64,000 nt of DNA from an uncultured Eubacteriales bacterium (GCA_900546515.1 URDG01000007.1:1-64000); one strand, 5' to 3'. Positions 1-8,364 are shown, numbered from the stretch's first letter. Notes: generated from the letters alone by a model not told the origin. Program-made: numbers and translations.

Positions 1-95
1 ATGAACGCGATCTCCGAGCCGAAATAGGTCAGGCTAGAAAAAAACGTGTCCAGCGCTCCGCAGCGTCCCGCCGCGAGAAGCCGCAAAAAATCCAT
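1..95 (-). CDS. PAP2-family phosphatase, N-terminal part only
   Basis: The gene starts with ATG at 95 on the minus strand, seven bases after a perfect AGGAGG (103-108), and runs off the left edge, so only 31 residues are visible. They read MDFLRLLAAGRCGALDTFF followed by SSLTYFGSEIAF. The short amphipathic start, the LDTFF stretch and the TYFG(S)E motif are what phosphatase PAP2 / undecaprenyl-diphosphatase-like membrane proteins show ahead of their first transmembrane helix. The catalytic motifs lie outside the window, so substrate and activity cannot be judged. The assignment rests on N-terminal resemblance only. Confidence 0.6.
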   Translation of the reverse strand, partial: MDFLRLLAAGRCGALDTFFSSLTYFGSEIAF

Positions 96-160
96 ACCGG
101 AACCTCCTGAATTGAGATACAAAATCAGTATACCACCAAACGCCGGATTTGCCAAGCATC

Positions 161-188
161 TTGCATTTTCAGATAAATATAGTATGAT
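161..188 (+). promoter_or_regulatory. Predicted sigma-A promoter of the truncated TIGR04255 gene
   Basis: TTGCAT (161-166) and TATGAT (183-188) are separated by 16 bases and lie about 30 bases upstream of the start codon at 219. The remnant therefore still carries a plausible promoter. Confidence 0.45.
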
Positions 189-218
189 ATAAGAAAAGCA
201 ACGAAAGGTGTGCGAACC

Positions 219-431
219 ATGTTTTCCAATGAAGAACGAATGATCTACGCCAAGCGCCAGCTGGTCGAGGTGATCTGTCAGCTTCGTTTCCCGGAGATCC
301 TGTCCATCGACGCAAGCGAACCTGCCGCGTTTCAGGACCGCATCCGCCGGGAATATCCGCAGTATGAAAAGAAGATCGAGCATTTCGGCTGCAAGCAATC
401 GTATCTGCCAGAGGACACACTGATGATCTAG
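219..431 (+). pseudogene. TIGR04255-like protein, truncated to 70 residues
   Basis: The start at 219 follows a GAAAGGTG ribosome binding site. The product begins MFSNEERMIYAKRQLVEV and continues with ICQLRFPEIL and EPAAFQDRIRREYPQY. This is the conserved N-terminus of the sporadically distributed TIGR04255 family (function unknown), in which a QLVEVICQLRFP-type motif opens a protein of roughly 250-270 residues. Here the frame stops with TAG at 429-431 and the downstream bases do not continue the family, so about three quarters of the gene is missing. It lies directly before the CRISPR leader, so the same rearrangement may have removed the 3' part. An intact short protein is possible but less likely. 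Confidence 0.55.
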
Positions 432-601
432 TGCGAAGGAGAAGCGAACAGAACGCGTCAGGAAGGTTCGCACCTACTTTTGCAAGTTGAGTTCCTGGAT
501 TTATCAGAAAAACGTTCTGACAGACGACGTTTCCTGTTGGTTTTTATGCTTTGATTGTCTGTTGTTGCAAAAATGCAGAACATAAATTATGCATTTTTGC
601 T

Positions 602-759
602 GTCGCGCCCCGCAAGGGGCGCGTGGATTGAAATCATTGACTTTTGGGGTGGCAGATGGAACGTGCGCAAGTCGCGCCCCATGCGGGGCGCGTGGATTGA
701 AATGCCGCTGCAATATATGCCGCCACACCGGCGTTGAGTCGCGCCCCATGCGGGGCGCG
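602..759 (+). CRISPR. Orphan mini CRISPR array, type I-C-like repeats, two spacers
   Basis: Repeat 1 is 602-634 and repeat 2 is 671-703, each 33 bases: GTCGCGCCCC, a short loop, GGGGCGCG and the 3' tail TGGATTGAAAT. That tail and the GC hairpin are typical of type I-C (formerly Dvulg) repeats. Spacer 1 is 635-670 (36 bases) and spacer 2 is 704-737 (34 bases). A third repeat starts at 738 but stops matching after 22 bases (759), losing the GTGGATTGAAAT end. The repeats differ only in the hairpin loop (CGCAAG in the first, CATGCG in the others). The upstream 541-600 stretch is AT-rich and contains the inverted repeat GCAAAAATGCA/TGCATTTTTGC (576-600), fitting a leader. No cas gene is in the window. 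Confidence 0.85.
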
Positions 760-772
760 ACTCAGCACCTGA

Positions 773-3676
773 TACACCACGGCGGCGGACATGTACGGCA
801 AGCAGACGGCGGTGACGGCGCAGCAGGCATACGAGAGCAGCCGCAGGAACGGCGGCGCGGGAAGCGTGCTGACGCAGGAGCAGTTCACGAAAGCATTCAA
901 CACAGGCAGGAGCAGCAAGGACGCTCGCATACAGAACAGCGCAGCCCGGCAGCGCGGCGAGGGCAAGGTGTACTTCGGGCAGGACGTGGACTACGGCGGA
1001 GAGAGATACAAAGCTGCGAGCGAGGACATGGTGAGCAGCGCAGAGCTGGACGTGATAAAGACGCTGGCAAAGGTCACGGGAACGGACGTTGTATTCTACC
1101 AGTCAGAGGCGGACATGAGCGGGAGGTACAAGGGAGCCAACGGCTTCATGCGCAACGGGACGATGTACCTTGACGTGAACGCAGGGGCAAACAGAACCTC
1201 GGAGGAATCCGCCGTGCTGCTGACGGCGGCGCATGAGCTGACGCACTACATCCGGGAGAACAACGCGGAGGGCTACGCACAGCTGCGCGACTTCGTGACG
1301 CGGCACCTGATAGAGGACGGCGTGGACATAGAGGCGCTGGCAGAGCAGAAGGCGGCGCGCGAGAACGGACTGCTGTCCATGGACGAGGCAGTGGAGGAAG
1401 TGATAGCGGACAGCTGCGAGATGATGCTGGAGGACACGCAGCTGCCGGAGCTCATGGCAAAAGAAAACCCCGGCCTGTATGAACAGATCCGGGAATGGAT
1501 AGCAAACTTTGCGGAGAAGCTGCGGAAGGCTTTCACAGGAGTGGAGGCGCGGCACGCAGAAGCAAAGGCCATGATGCAGTATGCAGACGAGCTATCCCGC
1601 ATATGGGACAGCGCCCTTGCCGGGGCCGTGAGGAACACGGAGGCGGCGAGCGGGACGGAGACCGCGAGCGGGAATGCAAAGTATTCCACACGAGAATCTT
1701 TTGCTGATTATACAAACGGGAAACAACTAATTAAATCCGCAAAGGACAGAGACCGTGTATGCAGCGCCGTAGAAAAGAAGTTGTCGGAGATGGTGAGCCG
1801 CGGAAGCATAGAAGATTTCGATGTAGATAAGTCTCACGGTATGGGTAGTTACGAGACATTCTACATTAAGGTTGAATTCAATGAAGACGCAGACGGCTAT
1901 GGAAACAGCATGGAGATACGCTTCTCAGGGCACGACCAGCAATACGGCGGCGCAGATGTGTATATGTACGACGGCGGATATGCGGGAGTAAAAGAGCTGA
2001 CGGCAGCAGTAGAAAAAGAAATAAAACGCTTCGCCGAAGAGAATGGAATACCATATGGGAACACTGAGGCGGCGACGGATGCCGGGAAAACAAAGTATTC
2101 ACTGCGAGAGTACGAGGTAGAGACTGCACTGTACGATGCGCTGGACCATGCAGACACAGGGTATGACAACGTGATAAAGGTGGGGCAGATGCCTCAGTTC
2201 GTGAGAGAGCTGACGGGAATAGACGGTGACTTCTACATCTACAGAAACCACATGTATTCAAACATCAAGACGGAGAAGGAAGCGAAGGCAGAGGGCCGGT
2301 ACAAGAAGGGCGAACACTACCACGGCGTCGGCTTGGAAAGAATGACGGATGCAATCATGGCAATAGAAAACCCCGTGCTGACGATAAACGACACGAGGAC
2401 AAAAGGAAACCCGGAGATAACCATGGTGCTGCCAGTGACAGGTGAGAACGGCACGCCGCTGTATGCGGCGCTTGGCTTCTACACACCGCAAAATATAAAC
2501 GGAAGCATGACGCGGAGGCCGCATATTGTTCTGAGTATCTATGAAAGACTTGAAGGAATGATTGAAGGCGGCAAAGAATACAAAGACCTTGCAACTGTCA
2601 TAGACGAAGCGGCGAAAGAAAACAGGGTACTGAGCTATGACAAAGAAATGAGAGACGTCCTGCCAGTGACAGCCCAACTCTCTACATTGGGTAGTATAAC
2701 AGAGACATCTCTCAAGCAGAACGTATCACAGTTCCAGAAAGAAGTCAAGAGTTTCAAGGAAAAAAATAAGATAAATTATTCCATGCGCGACGTGGCGGCG
2801 GACGACACGGCGGACGAGCGGCGGGGCAGGCAGGAAAGCTACGCCGAACTGCGGAGGCAGAACGAAGAGCTGCGGCGGCGCACGGAATACTGGAAGGGGC
2901 AGACGCGGACGACGAAGGAGGCCACGGTACGCAAGGCAGACACGGACAAGCTTGCGCGGCGGCTGACCGAGGAGCTGCACAACAAGGACGCAGAGGACAC
3001 CGTGAAGGAAGAGCTCAAGCGCATGGGCGACTACATAGTGCAGACGGACGGGCAGGAGCTGAGCTATGCAGAGCTGAAGGACTGGGCGTCGGCGATAGCG
3101 GATCACATACTGTCCGGTTCGGAGGCAGAGATAGAGAGCGGGATGGAGGACGCACGGCGCGAGCTGCTGGACTACCTCAAGAGCAACAAGCTGAAGATAA
3201 ACGAGCGGGAGATGCTGGACCTGCCGGAGGGCTGGAAGCGGGAGCACAGGCGCATACGCTTCGGCAAGGACGGACTGCCGATAGACACGGCGTGGATGGA
3301 GCTGCAGGAGAAGTTCGGCGAGGGCGCGTTCCCGTCAACCATCACGAGCCAGAGCGACATGCTGTTCCACATAGCGGACATGGAACGGGCGTGGCAGCCG
3401 GTGCGCGGGAACCCCTTTGAAAACTACATGGGCGAGATGCGCGAGACCGTGGCGCAGGACATACTGGACACGATGCTTTCAGACGAGATACGCCAGACGG
3501 CAAAGACAGCGGCAGACCGGGCGAGAGACAGGATGAACAAGGCCGTGGCCGAAGAGCGCACGCGCTACAACGACATGAAGAGCCGGATGCAGGAGCGCAT
3601 ACAGCAGGTGTACCAGGAGGGCGTGGCGCGCAAGCAGGAGGCCGTGGCAAAGGAGAAGGCGGCGTTCGGCTTCTGG
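773..3676 (+). pseudogene. Internal fragment of a large phage/ICE polyvalent protein with a zinc-peptidase domain
   Basis: An open frame runs from just after the broken CRISPR repeat (first Met at 791). The homologous-looking part ends near 3676; beyond that the frame reads antisense through the next gene. Visible are a metallopeptidase motif (AAHELTHYIRE, about residues 147-157 from Met791) with a downstream VEEVIADSCE helix likely to hold the third zinc ligand, two KYS(T/L)RE linker motifs, a middle domain rich in conserved phage-type blocks (VGQMPQFVRELTG, NGSMTRRPHIVLSIYE), and a long charged coiled-coil C-terminus. This multi-domain layout with KYSxR linkers is seen in MuF-type and other polyvalent proteins of gut phages and conjugative elements, usually over 2000 residues. 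There is no ribosome binding site for Met791, a stop lies at 770-772, and no phage neighbours are present, so both ends appear truncated. The codon style (GAC/GCG/CGG-rich) differs from the flanking genes. Confidence 0.65.
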
Positions 3677-3721
3677 GTAAGAAACCAGAGAAAAATGAAG
3701 AAGCTCTGTGCGTTTAATGAA

Positions 3722-3790
3722 GCGAGAGCTGAATCGTTTCTCCAGACCTACAGCTCAAACACCACGGTGGGAGAACCTATCAACTCTCGC
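3722..3790 (-). ncRNA. Candidate small RNA: 69-nt imperfect hairpin behind a good promoter
   Basis: On the minus strand the predicted transcript would begin at or next to GCGAGAGTTGA, which pairs with TCAGCTCTCGC (11 base pairs including one G-T). An inner stem GTTCTCC/GGAGAAAC with a one-base bulge follows. The whole hairpin is 3722-3790, starting about where the promoter at 3797-3825 would initiate. A second small hairpin (CAGAG/CTCTG) with a T-rich loop lies near 3690-3712. No protein is apparent on either strand. I do not recognise the family: the outline is vaguely 4.5S/6S-like, but the SRP tetraloop block and 6S length are missing. Confidence 0.3.
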
Positions 3791-3796
3791 AGGAAT

Positions 3797-3825
3797 AGTA
3801 TATCACAGCCCGGCACGGAAAGCAA
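3797..3825 (-). promoter_or_regulatory. Strong-looking sigma-A promoter reading leftward
   Basis: TTGCTT (3825-3820) and TATACT (3802-3797) are separated by exactly 17 bases on the minus strand. The promoter points into the hairpin at 3722-3790 and then antisense into the polyvalent-protein fragment. No coding gene follows in that direction. Confidence 0.5.
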
Positions 3826-3900
3826 CGCCGGATTTTCCATGTTTGCCCATCAGAACAGAGTATTCTTTGTCTTTTCGCAACGTAAGCCTCCATTGAATAA

Positions 3901-3928
3901 AACTCGGAGACCTCAGGGTCTCCGAGTT
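3901..3928. terminator. Hairpin terminator after the DUF1015 gene
   Basis: AACTCGGAGACC and GGTCTCCGAGTT form a perfect 12-bp stem with a TCAG loop, four bases from the DUF1015 stop codon. Confidence 0.75.
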
Positions 3929-3931
3929 ATT

Positions 3932-5122
3932 TCATCTTATTCTTCTCGCTTCCATGTAATAGCGCTTATCACGCGCCTGACCGACAGAGAAGCTCTTGCG
4001 GGGAAGTATGCCGTTTTTGCGCACATAATCAAACAGCTCGTCACGGCTTATGCCGCCGTATATGAAGCCTACAGTGTTGTCCTGCTCTGCAAGCTTCCGC
4101 ACGGTGTCCTCACCGTGTATGTAATCCACTCGTACAGCAGGATGCGCTGCAATATACCCATCTATAAAGCTTTGCAGCACCTCTGTTTCAAGTCCGTCAA
4201 CGAAAAAGCTGCCGCATCCCGCAGCGCTCACATAATCCACTTTTCTGCCGCTGCATCCCGCAAACTCCGCTTTCAGAGCGCACAGCAGATCATTGACATC
4301 CGCATTGAAGAGCACACGGTATATCGGCTCAAAGTCCACGCCCTCGTCATGTATGTTTACAAGCTCAGCCAAAGCATACTGTGCTTCCGCGGTGCCTATG
4401 AGCGGCGCCGCAGCCTTTGCCGTGGCGAGAGAATGGTTGCCGTCTCCCATGGCAAAAAGCATCCGCTCCCCCTCTTCCCCGCTTTCCTGCGCAAGCGCCG
4501 TGAGTCCGGAGAATATGCGCCGCTGCTCATCCTCGGGAATGAGCCAGCCGCAAAGGTGCCCGCCGCCGAGCATAAGGTCAAAATCATAGAGCTTCGTGAG
4601 CTTCGCCGTGTCTATGCCTTCTATTATCTCCCTGCGCTTATCGTCCATGAAGATCATGATATGCGGCAGCTCCAGCGGAGCATCCCTGCGGATATTGACG
4701 CGCGGCGGTATGCGTGAGAGCACCGTCCCCTCCGTGGGGCGGATGAGGCATTTTGCCCCGGGCTCATAGCTGTAATCCTCCAGCGCAAATGCGCCGACGA
4801 TGCCGCGGCGAGTCCTTCCTGAGGACAGCGTCCTCTCCACATAGATGAGGGCGTTCTTATACTCTTCAAATACGCCGCCGTCCAAATATTCGCGCATTTT
4901 CGCGTTTATCCCGGCAATACGCGCCGCGCTGTCCCCGTCCTCAAGATAAACCTCCGGGAATATCACGCGCAGTGCGGACGGCGCTTCACCCGCTATTTTG
5001 TCCGCCTCAGCCCAGTACTCCGGCTGAGACGTGAACTGATCGCAGGCTATGCAGGCCCACTTTTCATTATCTGTTTTCGGCAGAAGTATATCTGCCGGTC
5101 CGAATGGAAGCTTGAACGACAT
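3932..5122 (-). CDS. DUF1015 family protein
   Basis: The 396-residue product matches the DUF1015 family over its full length. It opens with the LPFGPADILLPK / KWACIACDQFTSQPEYW block, has the FAMGDGNHSLATAKA motif near residue 250 (the family's conserved GDGNHR/S..A signature) and ends with GFIYGGISRDELFDYV and LPRKSFSVGQARDKRYYMEAR. It is predicted cytoplasmic, with no signal or membrane segment. The family is widespread in Clostridia and annotated as uncharacterised; a kinase or ligase role has been guessed but is not shown here. Its promoter and the divergent promoter of the next gene share the 200-bp gap. Confidence 0.9.
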   Translation of the reverse strand: MSFKLPFGPADILLPKTDNEKWACIACDQFTSQPEYWAEADKIAGEAPSALRVIFPEVYLEDGDSAARIAGINAKMREYLDGGVFEEYKNALIYVERTLSSGRTRRGIVGAFALEDYSYEPGAKCLIRPTEGTVLSRIPPRVNIRRDAPLELPHIMIFMDDKRREIIEGIDTAKLTKLYDFDLMLGGGHLCGWLIPEDEQRRIFSGLTALAQESGEEGERMLFAMGDGNHSLATAKAAAPLIGTAEAQYALAELVNIHDEGVDFEPIYRVLFNADVNDLLCALKAEFAGCSGRKVDYVSAAGCGSFFVDGLETEVLQSFIDGYIAAHPAVRVDYIHGEDTVRKLAEQDNTVGFIYGGISRDELFDYVRKNGILPRKSFSVGQARDKRYYMEARRIR

Positions 5123-5176
5123 GTCTGTCTCCGTTCCGCCGCCGCATCGCAGCGCGCTTTATCGTTTTATTGTGAT

Positions 5177-5205
5177 AATATACCACTACGCCGCGCTGCC
5201 GTCAA
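5177..5205 (-). promoter_or_regulatory. Promoter of the DUF1015 gene
   Basis: On the minus strand TTGACG (5205-5200), 17 bases, TATATT (5182-5177), about 55 bases before the start codon. Confidence 0.65.
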
Positions 5206-5239
5206 TGGCCGGATTTATACAACGGGTGGAAAACGCTCA

Positions 5240-5268
5240 TTGACGTATCTGCGGCGCTGTTATAAAAT
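5240..5268 (+). promoter_or_regulatory. Promoter of the trigger-factor-like gene
   Basis: TTGACG (5240-5245), 17 bases, TAAAAT (5263-5268), about 53 bases before the ATG at 5322. It is divergent from the DUF1015 promoter. Confidence 0.65.
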
Positions 5269-5321
5269 AGTATCCGGCTTTTACGGAAAATAAAAAAACA
5301 ATACAGGAGTGGAATATATAC

Positions 5322-6281
5322 ATGAAGATACTCAACTGCGAAATAGACAAAGGCAGCGTATACGCAAAGCTCTCCGTCAGCGCTAACGAGATCAAAAGCG
5401 CCGGTTCCGTGCAGGATGCGGTCAAGGCCGCGATCGCAGCCTTTTCCGAGGAAAAGGGTCTCCCCTCTCTTATATATACCCGCGTCACTGCGATGGATGA
5501 GAACGGCAGCGCAACAGAGGTCACATTCGAGGGTGCCGTACCGCCGCAGGTCATCCTCGGGCCGTACAAGGGCATTGAGGTCGACATCGGGCACTGTGAG
5601 GACTTTGAAGAAGCCGCCGTGCAGGCCGCTGCAAAAAACCTGCGCGTCGCCGTACCTGAGCTTATGATCCGCCGCAAGATAGACAGCGTTATGCTCGAAA
5701 AAGAGTCGGAGCTTATTGACAGCCTGTCTTTGAACACCCTTGCCGATATACACAGTATTCTCGGCGAACTGAACTCCGAATTCAGTCTCGGTCTCGGCGA
5801 AAAGGAGCTCTGGGAAAAGTCAATGAAAGCCGCGGAGAACTACATCGGCATGGGCATGCAGGATATTTACGCATTCACACAGGCATTCGACGGCATTATA
5901 GAATTAGACGGGGAACAGATAGCCAGAGCTGCCGAAAAACGCGCCTACGCCCGCGCAGAACTCCCCGCCGAACAGATCGCGGCGGAGGTGTTTGACGCAT
6001 ACCTCTGCATCGAGGGCAAAACGCTCGACCAGTGGCGCGAGGAACAGCGCGAGGCCGCGCTTACCATGAGCCGCATTGATTTTCTTCTCGCCGCCGTCGC
6101 TGACGAGGAGGGTCTCACAGTTGAGCAGGATGAGCTCGACCGAGCAGTCTATGATCTTGCCGCACAGTATCAGATGCCCGTGGAGGCCGTGCTTAACGCT
6201 GTAGGTGAGGAGGCTATACACCACCACATACGCATGACAAAGGCAAACCAGATAATCGTGGACAACGCACGAAATAAATAA
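5322..6281 (+). CDS. Trigger-factor-like chaperone lacking the PPIase domain
   Basis: The product is 319 residues, against about 430 for true trigger factor. The second half is helical and shows the trigger factor C-terminal pattern: VPELMIRRKIDSVMLEKE near residue 110, a TLDQWREEQREAALTMSRIDFLL block near 230, and LTVEQDELDRAVYDLAAQY followed by the C-terminal VLNAVGEEAIHHHIR..KANQIIVDNA. The ribosome-binding GFRxGKxP motif of trigger factor is not visible, and neither is the FKBP PPIase domain. It is probably a cytoplasmic SurA/trigger-factor-fold chaperone, monocistronic, with an AGGAGT ribosome binding site. Substrate and partner are unknown. Confidence 0.6.
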   Translation: MKILNCEIDKGSVYAKLSVSANEIKSAGSVQDAVKAAIAAFSEEKGLPSLIYTRVTAMDENGSATEVTFEGAVPPQVILGPYKGIEVDIGHCEDFEEAAVQAAAKNLRVAVPELMIRRKIDSVMLEKESELIDSLSLNTLADIHSILGELNSEFSLGLGEKELWEKSMKAAENYIGMGMQDIYAFTQAFDGIIELDGEQIARAAEKRAYARAELPAEQIAAEVFDAYLCIEGKTLDQWREEQREAALTMSRIDFLLAAVADEEGLTVEQDELDRAVYDLAAQYQMPVEAVLNAVGEEAIHHHIRMTKANQIIVDNARNK

Positions 6282-6305
6282 ATAAATAAATACACATACG
6301 GTTTT

Positions 6306-6347
6306 CCCTTCGGCATTTCAGAATGAACTGCCGGAGGGATTTTTTTA
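6306..6347. terminator. Bidirectional terminator between converging genes
   Basis: CCCTTCGGCA (6306-6315) pairs with TGCCGGAGGG (6329-6338), followed by seven Ts. It serves the chaperone gene and abuts the stop of the converging PucR-type gene. Confidence 0.8.
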
Positions 6348-7520
6348 CGCATCTTTCTTTATAAACTGTGCCTCATCCTGCGCATATACGGCCATTGCAG
6401 CGGAGATTATAAGTCCGAGACTCTCAGTCATATCGTCAAGGTCTATCCCGAAGTCATATTTGAGCTTATTCACCCTGTAGAGCACGGTATTGCGGTGCAG
6501 GTTAAGGCTGATGCAGGTGTCCTGCAGCGAATGGTGATGCAGGATATAGCTCAGCAGTGTGCGGCAGTAATCCGTGCCGTGCCGGCGGTCATAAGCCTCC
6601 AGCTCGCGTACCGCAGGATGCATGAGCTCACGGCTGTTCTCAAGCTGTCTGAGAATAAGAAGCTCCCGGTAATGCCCGACCTTTGCGATACGTGTTCTCC
6701 CCCGCTCTTTTATATACTCCATGACGCCTTTTGCGTTGGCGTAGGCGCGCGGTAAATTGTAGAGGCTGCCATATGGATCGGAGATCACAACGCGCAGGCC
6801 AAAGCGTTCCGCCAGCGCGTCAAACAGGCGCGTATCGTGCTTCGGGCCGAGAAAGAGGATCATCTCACCGTCGTACACAAACGGATTCGAACCATAAAAC
6901 GCACGGCACAGCTCGGCTTTCAGCGCGCTCTCCCGTACCGCCCCCGGTTCCATGTCCACAAGCGCAATACGTTCCGCGTCCAGCTCTGCGAGAAACGTTG
7001 CCGACGCCTGTATCTGAAACGCGGCCTCGCTCTCATACCGGCCGGTCAGCAGATTTATCAGCACCTCCTCCGCGTCGTTTGATATGATCTGGCTGCGGTG
7101 ATATTCAAAGATGAGCTGCTTTGCAAGCACGGCCTCCATCAGCACGAAATCCCGCTCCGGCCGATTCCGGAGATTCCCCGCAGTATCGACGCAGATCAGA
7201 TATCCGACAAGGACGCCGCGGTGGCGCAGCTCTGAATACCGGCGCAGATACTGCGAGCCGGGGATGTTCATAAACACGCTCCCATGCTCTGCCCCGGGCT
7301 GTTTTTTCATCAGCGGGACGAATTCATAGCTCATCTCGCCCTGCCGCAGTGTGTCCATATACACCTCATCCGCAAAGTCCGCCGGATGTGCGCAGGACAC
7401 AAGCTTGAACACACTGCTCACGACCAGCACCGGACATCCGAGTATCGCGCTTATATCATCGGTTATCGTCGACGCGTCGTCATACGCCAGAAAGTTTTCG
7501 ATCAGTGCCGTTATATCCAC
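6345..7520 (-). CDS. PucR/CdaR-type transcriptional regulator
   Basis: GTG at 7520 is chosen because AGGAGGAAC precedes it; the product is 391 residues. The C-terminal 60 residues carry the PucR helix-turn-helix, HHSLQDTCISLNLHRNTVLY followed by RVNKLKYDFGIDLDDMTESL. The N-terminus (ALIENFLAYDDASTITDDIS) and the middle have the GAF/PAS-like sensory layout of CdaR/PucR regulators, which often control purine, sugar-acid or amino-acid catabolism. The ligand cannot be told. A perfect palindrome sits between its own promoter and ribosome binding site, so autoregulation is likely. Confidence 0.8.
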   Translation of the reverse strand: MDITALIENFLAYDDASTITDDISAILGCPVLVVSSVFKLVSCAHPADFADEVYMDTLRQGEMSYEFVPLMKKQPGAEHGSVFMNIPGSQYLRRYSELRHRGVLVGYLICVDTAGNLRNRPERDFVLMEAVLAKQLIFEYHRSQIISNDAEEVLINLLTGRYESEAAFQIQASATFLAELDAERIALVDMEPGAVRESALKAELCRAFYGSNPFVYDGEMILFLGPKHDTRLFDALAERFGLRVVISDPYGSLYNLPRAYANAKGVMEYIKERGRTRIAKVGHYRELLILRQLENSRELMHPAVRELEAYDRRHGTDYCRTLLSYILHHHSLQDTCISLNLHRNTVLYRVNKLKYDFGIDLDDMTESLGLIISAAMAVYAQDEAQFIKKDA

Positions 7521-7532
7521 GGGCGTTCCTCC

Positions 7533-7551
7533 TTTGTGCTCACAGCACAAA
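7533..7551. promoter_or_regulatory. Palindromic operator candidate before the PucR-type gene
   Basis: TTTGTGCT, CAC, AGCACAAA: a perfect 8-3-8 inverted repeat between the predicted transcription start (about 7557) and the ribosome binding site (7525-7533). Confidence 0.5.
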
Positions 7552-7563
7552 TACTTTTTAAGA

Positions 7564-7592
7564 ATTATACTGCCGGATTAGTGAAAAATCAA
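7564..7592 (-). promoter_or_regulatory. Promoter of the PucR-type regulator
   Basis: On the minus strand TTGATT (7592-7587), 17 bases, TATAAT (7569-7564), about 45 bases upstream of the GTG start. A TATAAT on the plus strand near 7605 probably belongs to the divergent HdeD-like gene. Confidence 0.65.
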
Positions 7593-7634
7593 GCCGCTGT
7601 GTCTATAATAAGCATTGTTCAGAGGAGAGAAAAG

Positions 7635-8201
7635 ATGAACAGAAAACAGAAAGAAGAGGGAGATAAAATGAGTACCAAAACAATGAGAGTTCTGAGTATA
7701 ATCGCCGGTGTGCTGCTGATAGCAGCGGGCGTGTATTGCATGTGCAATCAGGATGTGGCCGTCATGTCCGCCGGTATTCTCCTTGGCGTGTTTATGCTGT
7801 GCGCCGGTATCGTCGAGATCGTAGTATTCGCCGGTACAAGCGGTTTGCTGATCGGTTCCGGTTGGCTGCTGCTGGACGGGGTGCTGACCGTAATAATGTC
7901 GCTGTTCCTTTTGTTCAATCAATGGTTCACGATGATGTCGCTGCCGTTCCTGTTCACGGTGTGGCTGCTGTTCTCCGGCATATCGCGTTTTGTAAGCGCG
8001 TTTGATCTGCGGGCGCTGGGTGTGCGTGCCTGGGGTTGGGTTCTGGCCTTGGGCATAATACTTCTAGTCGTCGGCTTCGTGTGCATGATGGATCCGTGGG
8101 TCGGCGTTGCGGCCATAGGCGTGACTGTAGGTCTGGTGTTTATTCTTGAGGGCATCAGTTCCATCGTCTGTGCCTGCATCTCCAGAACAAGAGATTTCTG
8201 A
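7635..8201 (+). CDS. HdeD-like (DUF308) membrane protein
   Basis: A 188-residue protein made of six hydrophobic segments with short loops, for example LSIIAGVLLIAAGVYCM, AGILLGVFMLCAGIVEIVVF and LALGIILLVVGFVCM. This matches the DUF308/HdeD family, named for an acid-resistance membrane protein of E. coli; in Firmicutes the role is unproven. The start at 7635 follows AGGAGAG by five bases. A second start at 7668, behind GAGGGAG, would give MSTKTMRVL and cannot be excluded. It is monocistronic and divergent from the PucR-type regulator, which may control it. Confidence 0.75.
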   Translation: MNRKQKEEGDKMSTKTMRVLSIIAGVLLIAAGVYCMCNQDVAVMSAGILLGVFMLCAGIVEIVVFAGTSGLLIGSGWLLLDGVLTVIMSLFLLFNQWFTMMSLPFLFTVWLLFSGISRFVSAFDLRALGVRAWGWVLALGIILLVVGFVCMMDPWVGVAAIGVTVGLVFILEGISSIVCACISRTRDF

Positions 8202-8287
8202 GGCTGCGCCGGTTTGCAGACGCGGCGCGCAAAAGCGCAGACAATTAATTCAGTTATCCCTCCGCCGGTGTATGCGCCGCACGGATA

Positions 8288-8324
8288 GATATAAATTCCC
8301 CAGCAAGATATAAATTCCCCAGCA
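8288..8324 (+). repeat. Tandem 18-bp direct repeat upstream of hsp20
   Basis: The unit GATATAAATTCCCCAGCA occurs at 8288-8305 and again at 8307-8324 (period 19), ending about 27 bases before the Hsp20 ribosome binding site. It may be an operator or a slipped duplication. It does not match CIRCE or the CtsR box. Confidence 0.7.
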
Positions 8325-8364
8325 TTTCAAAAACAAACTGTTATTCAAAATGGAGGTATGTACT

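Noticed and set aside
3722..3790. Small SRP RNA or 6S RNA
   Set aside because: The GGAAGGAAGCAGC-type SRP motif is missing and the hairpin is far shorter than 6S RNA.
3677..4717. Continuation of the polyvalent-protein frame past 3677
   Set aside because: Beyond this point it reads through a promoter-hairpin unit and then antisense through DUF1015; not part of the original protein.
8288..8324. CRISPR-like array from the repeats before hsp20
   Set aside because: Only two adjacent copies with a one-base gap; no spacers.
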